Assembly (NCBI GenBank): GCA_032433765.1
Contig: JAVIAB010000008.1
Location: 45,450,606 to 45,514,605 of the forward strand
Source of the DNA: Megaustenia siamemsis
Taxonomy: Eukaryota; Mollusca; Gastropoda; Stylommatophora; Ariophantidae
Direction of reading: 5' to 3'
DNA: 64,000 nt
The translations under genes and the position numbers were made by a program. Positions 1-64,000 of this stretch are shown here, piece by piece. The notes under the pieces were generated by a model. It worked only from the letters and a program-made list of their open reading frames with translations, had not been told where the DNA came from and did not search any database. Each line of letters starts with the position of its first letter. Within the stretch, counting starts at the first letter, position 1.

Positions 1-57273
<57,273 letters not shown>

Positions 57274-57420
57274 AATTTGTTTAGTTCTAGTGATGTTATA
57301 CGATGATGATAGACAGTGTTTTCACTTGCGGTTGTCGAAGTCTAGTGAGAGTGTCTGCAATTTCCATCTAGGGTAAAAAAAAAAAATACAGTAGTTCTCT
57401 TCTGCGTTTACTAACTACCT
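57274..57420 (-). promoter_or_regulatory. DNAH10 5' leader with possible 23-codon upstream ORF
   Basis: Upstream of the start lies a T-rich tract followed by CCCTAG and an ATG at 57365-57367. That ATG opens a 23-codon ORF ending at 57296, before the dynein ATG. The T12-ACCCTAG string also looks like a 3' splice site, so a 5'-UTR intron is possible. No TATA box or clear initiator is seen. Confidence 0.3.
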
Positions 57421-57423
57421 CAG

Positions 57424-57715
57424 GGGTCAAGGTGGTCTAAAGGTAAGGTGCCAGTCTCTGGACAGGGAGGTTCCGCGTCCCAATCCCTTCACAGGAGGTG
57501 GAATTTTTTCAAAATTTAATTTGTTGTTTCCTCCAAGGTTTACGCTCCCCTGGTCTCCTTGCAGTGTGATTCGATGTTTAGCATTTTTCGGATATTGGAC
57601 AAAAATAAAAGGTCGCGTATGAAATCTGCGCACGTTAAAAGACCCTTGGCAGTTGGAAATTGAAAAGAGCAGGCCAATAATGGCTGATGCCAGAGCAACA
57701 ACATAAAAAATAGGA
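57424..57715 (+). mobile_element. SINE-C-like 5' half
   Basis: The head GGTCAAGGTGGTCTAAAGGT is tRNA-like; GGTGGAATTTTTTCAAAATT and CTCCCCTGGTCTCC follow, as in SINE-C. Box B (GTCCCAATCCC) is mutated. Diverged subfamily, directly upstream of DNAH10. Confidence 0.65.
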
Positions 57716-57744
57716 AAAACATTTACATTAAAACCTTACAATTC

Positions 57745-57885
57745 TCGACGTTAAAAATGAGAGTACTGAAGTCGGAGAATATTTGCCTGTATGGCGAGGG
57801 AGACATGAGCACACGTTTGCCGATGTGATAAATATTAAAAGTGATATTCACAAAAATTCAGTCTTTCTGGACATTTTGAGAAACT
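57745..57885 (+). mobile_element. SINE-D 3' part
   Basis: ACTGAAGTCGGAGAATATTT, GTATGGCGAGGGAGACATGA, CAAAAATTCAGT. 5' truncated. Confidence 0.68.
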
Positions 57886-58020
57886 TAGTGGGCGTATAAA
57901 ACGACTTTTCAACAACACAGAACTGGAGTCGTCAGTCGGTGGACACTGAGGGACTTGCTGAGGAGGTGAACTGAGCACCTATGGACATGTTCGGTGTGCA
58001 ATGATGCTGACCCGCAAATA
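57886..58020 (+). mobile_element. L7 3' tip
   Basis: AGAAACTTAGTGGGCGTATA, GAACTGGAGTCGTCAGTCGG and ATGGACATGTTCGGTGTGCA match 33145-33280. Confidence 0.82.
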
Positions 58021-58267
58021 AATCAATAGCTAGAGATATAATGTTGGTGTAAATAAGCAACAACTTGTCCTCTCTTAATGTAACTCTTCCTGTACGCTTC
58101 GCCGCACTGTGCGACATTCCGATTACGGCCACGTACGTTTCGCTACATAGTGCACCACTCTCAATTTGATTTGAGTGAATTGTGAATTTCACTGTCATGA
58201 AATCATGTTCTTTTTTTACATGTCTTGTAAAACTTTGGTATTGGTGAAATTTTAATACCTTGTTCAG

Positions 58268-58546
58268 AGGTCAAAGCAAAAAGAGAGCTAATTTCCAATG
58301 TTAGGAAGAGACAATAATCATTTTTTGGCCATGTAATGAGAAGAGAACAACTGGAATATATTGTAACAACTGGACAGATTGAGGGACGAAGAGATAGAGG
58401 GAAGCAAAGAGAAAAAATAACAGACAGCTTAAGAGAATGGCTTGGCAGAAGGTCAACAACAGAAATGATAAATAGCTGCCGAGATCGAAAGTTGTGGAGA
58501 GACACGATCACCTACGCCACTAGGCCCGATACTTGATGATGATGAA
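58268..58546 (+). mobile_element. L3 3' end nested in the MITE
   Basis: Flanked by ATACCTTGTTCA on both sides (about 58256-58267 and 58547-58558). Encodes MRREQLEYIVTTGQIEGRRD then KITDSLREWLGRRSTTEMIN, ending ATRPDT and (GAT)n. A 279-bp 5'-truncated insertion. Confidence 0.92.
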
Positions 58547-58597
58547 TACCTTGTTCAATTATCTAAAAATTCATTTATGATATGGTATATGTTAGAT

Positions 58598-58856
58598 TAA
58601 AAAAAAAAAACTTCACAAACAAGTCAAAGAAAAGAATAAAAGTAAATCCGCCATCCAGGAAAGATAAAGGCTCTCTGTCTAAGAGACGTATGACGCAAAG
58701 ACCAATACATTGTTGGAGAAGACAGACAGAAGCAGAGATGAAGATGATGCGGAAGACATGGAATGATCTTAAAATAATGGCAAGAAACAGAACGACTTGG
58801 AAAGTATTTGTTGAAGACCTATGCTCCACAAGGAGCTGAAAGGTCGATAAAGAATA
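58598..58856 (+). mobile_element. L8 3' end nested in the same MITE
   Basis: TATGTTAGAT flanks it (about 58587-58596 and 58857-58866). Reads TWNDLKIMARNRTTWKVFVE DLCSTRS then a stop. It begins with poly-A on the plus strand. Confidence 0.88.
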
Positions 58857-58977
58857 TGTTAGATACATATAAATATGTAGGTTTATTCTTAAAACCATGA
58901 AACATTTTGTCTCTGAAATCTCTTCTGTTGAGTAGATAAAAAGCTTCTGTATTAAAAGAGTTAAAAGGAATTGGCGT

Positions 58978-59225
58978 AGATGCGTGGCGCTATGGTTCAC
59001 GATAGCAGCTTCCCTGGGTCCAACACATCTTACTCCAGCATGGCTTTTTTAGGGCTGTCAGTTCATCTTCCTTCTCCAGCCCTACTCGCTTGGTTTAATA
59101 GTAAACCCCTTTCTATGCCCTCGGCGGGGAGGTGGAGCAGGGTCTTTATCTATTCTGATTTACTGACACAAACAATTGACTACAAGTTGCTGACCACTCT
59201 CAATAACGGTGCTGTTTGACGTCTT
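58978..59225 (-). repeat. Dispersed repeat H, copy 2 (inverted)
   Basis: CCCTACTCGCTTGG is the inverse of the 27,330 region; GGTGGAGCAGGGTCT is the inverse of CAGACCCTGCTCCACC. Moderately diverged. Confidence 0.5.
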
Positions 59226-59540
59226 GAATCTACAACAAATATTGTTTTCTATATATTCTAGTCCCCTCCTCCACACTAATATGCATATTTATTCTTGTTT
59301 CTGAATTTTTCAAACAAATATTCTACATCACATTAAACTTCTATTGTTATTGGAATGATATTTGTTATATATAATTGTGTAGCATTTAGTAGATATTTTG
59401 TTTATATCTTATTTTAATCGGGAATTTGGCGTCTTTGAACGTAAATAGTTTGCACATTTTATTCAAATTTGTAATTTGTAAATACTTTTTTTTTCTATTT
59501 TTATTTCTCAAACATCACTTCCCTTTCTATTTTGTCTCTC
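59226..59540. other. 5' flank, AT-rich, unassigned
   Basis: No element or gene recognised. Confidence 0.35.
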
Positions 59541-59544
59541 CAAT

Positions 59545-59695
59545 ATTGGCGGATTCTGCCACGAGAGCTGTTCAGCAAAACAGCAGCCAGCATAAGACAC
59601 AAATATTTATACCAAACTACTAACTTATCATGATTGCTTGCTACCACCCGTCTGTCAAGACGCCAAATGTCGTATTATTATAGACTTAGTTTAAA
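59545..59695 (+). mobile_element. L5-related 3' end
   Basis: ATTGGCGGATTCTGCCACGA, GCTGTTCAGCAAAACAGCAG and CGTCTGTCAAGACGCC parallel the L5 end (SNIGRISHEKSCSTKTK, then CGTCTGACAAGACGA). A separate subfamily. Confidence 0.6.
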
Positions 59696-59924
59696 TTGTG
59701 AACGCAACGTTGAAAGTTCCATGCTCATGGTTAGTATCGCTATATACTTTGTTCACAGGGTACTACTAGCACCAAAGGACTACATCAATACTCTGGCATA
59801 TAAATAAAACACGTGCGGCGTTGGTGGAGGAATTATTACTGACATCTGCAGGTTTGGTACTTGATGATTACAATGATATAATTTATAACTCCAGCCTACA
59901 TATACTGATAATAATATATAATAT

Positions 59925-60420
59925 GACCCTTTTCGTCTTGTCAGACGGTCTAGTGGAGGCTATTGTGTATTTTTTTCAAGGTTTTGTTTTTGTCGAACAG
60001 CTTCTCTCGTGGCTAATTCTACCAATGTTTGACAAACACAGGCGGTCACAGAATGAACAAGTCAGGCTCGCTGATCCACATGATTTTCCATCCTTTTTCA
60101 TGAGTCTTTTTTCTTCTAAGTTTTGTCTTAGCACAGTCTCAAATGATGTTATACCATTACTTATACATGCTATCCATGATGAGCGATCACTTGCCAGATG
60201 TTCCCAGTCATTTTCACAAATGGAGAAGTCATTCTTTGATGATTTCAAGATATCTCTATCGTAGTTTAGGTCTGCCGATTTGTCTTTGTCCATGTGTTAG
60301 TTCACCATATGATATTTGCCTGGGGATGCGTTTTTCTTCCATTCGCTAGACGTGCCCCAGCTATCTTATTCTTCGACATCTGAGCATCGACATGATTGTT
60401 AGGGTCTTAGCACGTTACTG
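59925..60420 (-). mobile_element. LINE tail L5, inverted
   Basis: Minus frame: NDFSICENDWEHLASDRSSW, FETVLRQNLEEKRLMKKDGK, CGSASLTCSFCDRLCLSNIG, ISHERSCSTKTKP. The CDRLCL..H...C knuckle is intact. Head-to-head with the next entry. Confidence 0.88.
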
Positions 60421-60454
60421 ATATGTAGGCTGATAAATGCATATATTAAGATGA

Positions 60455-61045
60455 AAAAAGACTAAAAGTTTTCCACATGTGATGTCTTCGCAGAATAATT
60501 TACATCAAATGGCAGGATAAAAAAACCAATTTAACTGTCCTGCAACGTGCTAAGACTCCAGCAATTATGTCGATGCTCAGAAGTCGAAGACTAAGATGGC
60601 TGAGGCACGCCCAACGAATGGAAGAAAAGCACATCCCCAAACAAATATTGTATTGTGAACTAATACGCGGAAAAAGACAAATCGGCAGACCTAAACTACG
60701 ATATAGAGATATCTGTAAACCATCTCTGAATGACTTCTCCATCTGTGAAAATGAGTGGGAACATCTGGCAAGTGATCGCACATCATGGAGAGCTTGTATA
60801 AGGAATGGTATAACACCATTTGAGGCTGTGCTAAGACAACACTTAGAAGAGAAAAGACTAATGAAAAAGGATGAAAAACCATATGGATCAGTGAGCCTAA
60901 CTCGTTCATTCTGTGGCTGTGTGTGTTTGTCAAACATTGGTAGAATTAGCCACAAGAGAAGCTGTTCGACAAAAACAAAACCTCAAAAAAATACACAATA
61001 GCCTCCACTAGACCATCTGACAAGACGAAAAGGGCCATATACTAA
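60455..61045 (+). mobile_element. LINE tail L5, open 144-codon frame
   Basis: Plus frame: SMLRSRRLRWLRHAQRMEEK, GKRQIGRPKLRYRDICKPSL, NEWEHLASDRTSWRACIRNG, FCGCVCLSNIGRISHKRSCS, ending KPQKNTQ. The 3' end is CGTCTGACAAGACGAAAAGG, a small hairpin (CGTC..GACG). Confidence 0.9.
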
Positions 61046-61380
61046 GATTAAGATGCACACTAGAGAAAGTTAATAAATTAGTTATGTTATTGTATTGTTG
61101 TGCAAGGGTTTAGCACTAAGTGAATTATTAGATGAAGTTCTTACGACAATTCCATATTACAAAGTAAAATGAAATATTTACGCCAGTTTATAAATTATGG
61201 CGGTATTTTGTATGAATAACACTTCAAGTGCATACAATTTGCTGCAACTTTCGATCAACAACGTTTCCACAACAAAGTCAAAAATAGTCTTGAGCTGTGA
61301 CGTCATACTACAGAAGATGACGTTAATCTACAAATGAGGCTAGCACAACAATAATTGATGACGCAACTGTGTCTTAAAAA
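61046..61380. other. 5' flank, unassigned
   Basis: AT-rich. TGACGTCA-like words at 61300-61360 are isolated and not interpreted. Confidence 0.35.
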
Positions 61381-61474
61381 ATAGAAGCAGAATAGGACAA
61401 GCAAAGACAGACTTGCATGGACTGAAGAGTCTCATATGTAACAAACAAATGTCAATTAATATTAGATAACATGT

Positions 61475-61720
61475 TTTAAAGTGCTTCAACGAGCCTGTTC
61501 AACTAAATTTAGCCTATGCCACTGTACACTGGACATTATGACTACAAAATATGTTCTACAGGATTGCCCCCAGTACACAGAACTGAGAAGAGCAATGTGG
61601 TCCACGCCCACCTCCCTTGAAGAAAAACTATATGTGGCAATCGAATCACTTAGTCAGACAGCTGACTTCATGAAAGAGTCTGGAATTCTACTCTGATGTA
61701 GTCTTGACTGCAGAGAGAGA
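61475..61720 (+). mobile_element. I/jockey-like LINE 3' end
   Basis: Plus frame FSLCHCTLDIMTTKYVLQDC PQYTELRRAMW, TSLEEKLYVAIESLSQTADF MKESGILL, stop. This is the C..C....T..H.L..CP.Y..LR zinc-knuckle end known from jockey/I elements, with the expected His replaced. A (GA)n tract follows at 61712-61750. Confidence 0.82.
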
Positions 61721-61822
61721 GAGAGGGGGGGAGAGAAAGAGAGAGAGAGTTCTACTAAATGGAAGCGAGTCACGGACGATAAATAAGACAACAGAAAGAA
61801 CATTAGAGGCAGCTAGGATGTA

Positions 61823-62084
61823 AAAAAATAAAAGTAAAGTACCCCAGACACGCCAAGTGGCGTATAGGGAAATATGGTGTTAGTGACCCTATATTTTACA
61901 GACCTTCAGCACATGATTTTTGGGGTAATGTGGTCGGTATTACGCCCATGCTGCTTTACTTTCCCAGAAAAAATCCGGTACCCATTTAAGGCTGGGTGAA
62001 CCTGGAAGCAGTCGGTTGGGATCGAACCCTACCCCTTGTCCTTTGTAGTCCGGTTCACTAACCACTGAGCTATCGCGGCTCCCT
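61823..62084 (-). mobile_element. SINE-A copy inserted in L4-like tail
   Basis: Duplication AGCTAGGATGTA at 61811-61822 and 62085-62096. Complete minus copy. Confidence 0.95.
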
Positions 62085-62435
62085 AGCTAGGATGTAGTTT
62101 ATCAGAAAAATGCTACGAATTCCATTGCTAGCAAAAATTACAAATGAAGAATGTTTAAAATGATAATGTTGTTGATGATGATGATGAACTGTATCTTGTT
62201 TATCACGATAAAAAAAAAAAAAAATCATTATCATCATGTGCAATGATCACAGACGATCAAGATCATGACCTTCGGCATTATTACACTGCTTGTGCATCTT
62301 ATCAGTTTTCCTATTCAACAATTTTTAAAGATTAAAATCGTTAACCTGTCATAATTTAGTCATTTTGTTTTTATTTTTTTTAGCTCAGTCTGACGACACT
62401 GTAGCCAGTGTATTCCCATATCCACTCTGTAGCCC

Positions 62436-62689
62436 AAGGAGCCGCGATAGCTCAGTGGTTAGTGAACTGAACTACAAAGGACAAGAGGTAGTGTTCGATC
62501 CCAACCGACGGCTACCGGGTTCACCCAGCCTTAAATGGGTACCGGATTTTTATGGGAAAGTAAAGCGGCACGGGCGTAATACCGACCAGATTTCTCCAGA
62601 AATCATGTGCCGAAGGTCTATAAAAATTATGGTCACTAACACCATATTCTCTCTACGCCACTTGGCGTGACGGGGTAACTTTACTTTTT
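62436..62689 (+). mobile_element. SINE-A copy
   Basis: Duplication ACTCTGTAGCCC at 62424-62435 and 62690-62701. Complete plus copy. Confidence 0.95.
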
Positions 62690-62924
62690 ACTCTGTAGCC
62701 CGTTCAAGAAATCACCGAAGTGTCTGTTTATTGATTGTTCCCGTCTTGTGTTGATTGAACGTGTTGAGTTCTTCTCCGCTGATGATCTTTTCCTGTTTTC
62801 GCCCTTCGTGGCGCCTCGTTCCACTATTCCTTTGACACTTGGGTTATCAGCCTCCTCGTTGTCGCCATTGACTATATATACAAGTTAGCCAAGCCACTGG
62901 AGACAGAGGAGATCAACGACGATC

Positions 62925-63735
62925 AAGCACTAATACATTAAAAATTAGAAGACCTACAAGAACACTTAGATAGACTCAAAAGTACAGGCACAAAATACAA
63001 CATGAAAATCAACATCAATAAAACAGAAGTCATGAATATCGCACGAAAGAAACGGAACATAGATAAAACAATAAACGAGAGTAAACTAAAACAAGAAGAG
63101 AAACTTAAATACATAGGAAGTTTGGTGACAAACGATAATTCTCAAGCAGCAGAAATAAACTCAAGATGCAACAAAGCTTGTCAAATCATTTGACATACTA
63201 TTGTCCAAAAAGGAAATAACTCTAGAGGCAAAACGGGCACTCTACAATACAATCTTTATTCAAACGGTGTGCTACCAATGCCAGTCCTGGACCCTAGATG
63301 CAAGAACAATAAGAAAATAACCTCTACTGAGATTAAATGTGTTAGACGAATGTCAGGAAACAGCATGAGAGATACGATCACAAAGAAGAACTGAGAACAA
63401 AGCTAGAAATAACCCCCGCCATAATATATATAAAGAAACAACAGATAAAATGGTTTGGCCACGTGACAGGGCAACAAGATAAAAACACAACGAGCTTTCA
63501 ATAAATGTCGCGAGAACACCAGACCCAAGGGCCGACTACGACAAAGATGGATTGACGGAATTTTAGACGCTCTAGGAAACATAACAGCAGCAGAGGCGAA
63601 CAGAAGAGCAAAAGACCACAAACCATATCTCCCCTCGAAAGGCAAGAAAAAGAATAAGAAAAAGAAGGAGAAACTCTTCATTGTACTCTTCATAGTTACT
63701 GTAGGGCCTCTGTTATTTTGGGCACACCTCAACTA
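62925..63735 (+). mobile_element. LINE tail L9, longer copy
   Basis: Plus frame: NMKININKTEVMNIARKKRN (motif D region), LKQEEKLKYIGSLVTNDNSQ, AAEINSRCNKACQII, then with shifts IKCVRRMSGNSMRDTI, IKWFGHVTGQQD, RWIDGILDALGNITAAEANR RAKDHKP and a Lys-rich end. Matches 35330-35815. 5' truncated, several frameshifts. Confidence 0.87.
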
Positions 63736-64000
63736 TAGATAACCCAAAGCCTTGTTTAGATTCTAAATCTGTAGGTGGCCATGATTTTGGGTAATATATT
63801 TAATGAGTCAAAAGACTTGTCTGCTAAACGCCAATTTGGGCTTCTGGCTGTTTGATGATATTTTTTTAATATTTGTAGTATATTTTTGTTTGTGCTTGTT
63901 TTGCGATAAAGATCATTTAGAACTGCAACGTAGTTAATTATTTATTTTTGTTTGTTTCCCTAAAACTTAATTATCCTCAGCGGGAAAGACAAAATAAAAC
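63736..64000. other. Right edge, unassigned
   Basis: AT-rich, nothing recognised. Confidence 0.4.

Larger units (their letters stand above)
58084..58960 (-). mobile_element. piggyBac-type MITE copy 3, split by two LINE insertions
   Basis: Left end CTCTTCCTGTACGC next to GTAA (58080-58083, a decayed TTAA); right end ...TTAAAAGAG with TTAA at 58961-58964. The three segments 58084-58267, 58547-58597 and 58857-58960 together rebuild the 306-bp MITE of 2344-2649. The breaks carry their own target duplications. Confidence 0.88.
61382..62165 (+). mobile_element. L4-like LINE tail broken by two insertions
   Basis: 61382-61470 reads SRIGQAKTDLHGLKSLICNK. After an inserted LINE tip, 61745-61822 and 62097-62165 continue (GAAGCGAGTCACGGACGATA; MLRIPLLAKITNEECL). 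SINE-A splits the second part. Confidence 0.7.

Noticed and set aside
62436..62510. tRNA gene candidate (box A and box B present)
   Set aside because: It is the head of SINE-A: the acceptor stem pairs only partly, a SINE body follows, and many copies exist.

Overview
This is an AT-rich, intron-dominated metazoan window with no bacterial-type gene organisation. Its one host protein-coding gene lies on the minus strand and spans 1 to 57,273. Sixteen coding exons with canonical splice sites and matching phases join into 754 uninterrupted codons, from the start ATG (57,273) to an exon that runs off the left edge. The product is the N-terminal tail (DHC_N1 region) of an axonemal dynein heavy chain and best matches DNAH10, the inner-arm I1/f beta heavy chain. 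A ciliated animal is therefore certain. The LINE and SINE types resemble those I remember from molluscs, especially gastropods, but that is inference from memory and not proven here.

Everything else is intron or 5' flank, and most of it is mobile or tandemly repeated DNA. Region 1-24 kb holds exons 9-16 among LINE tails, a 306-bp and a 305-bp piggyBac-type MITE, a 1.3-kb inverted-repeat element with hammerhead-like motifs (18.1-19.4 kb), and a complete 2.7-kb piggyBac transposon with an intact 553-aa transposase (21.0-23.7 kb). Region 24-36 kb (intron 8 with exons 7-8) carries LINE fragments, a foldback element with an 8-bp target duplication inside a SINE, a 256-bp (TATC)n tract, and LINE reverse-transcriptase and RNase H pieces. 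Region 36-56 kb (introns 1-6) is rich in minisatellites with units of about 26, 28, 35, 41, 44, 45 and 51 bp, several ending within 20-170 bp of dynein exons. Region 57.4-64 kb is the 5' flank: more SINEs, a head-to-head pair of LINE tails, and a MITE broken by two later LINE insertions.

At least nine related non-LTR retrotransposon tails are distinguishable. They are labelled L1-L9 here only for cross-reference, and all copies seen are truncated or frameshifted. Five tRNA-like SINE-type repeats are labelled SINE-A to SINE-E. SINE-A is the youngest-looking: ten well-preserved copies, nearly all with visible 7-15 bp target-site duplications, five of them inserted into older repeats.

No tRNA or rRNA gene and no CRISPR array is seen. 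Coordinates of repeat edges are by eye and good to about 5-30 bp unless a target-site duplication is quoted; the exon junctions and those duplications were placed base by base.
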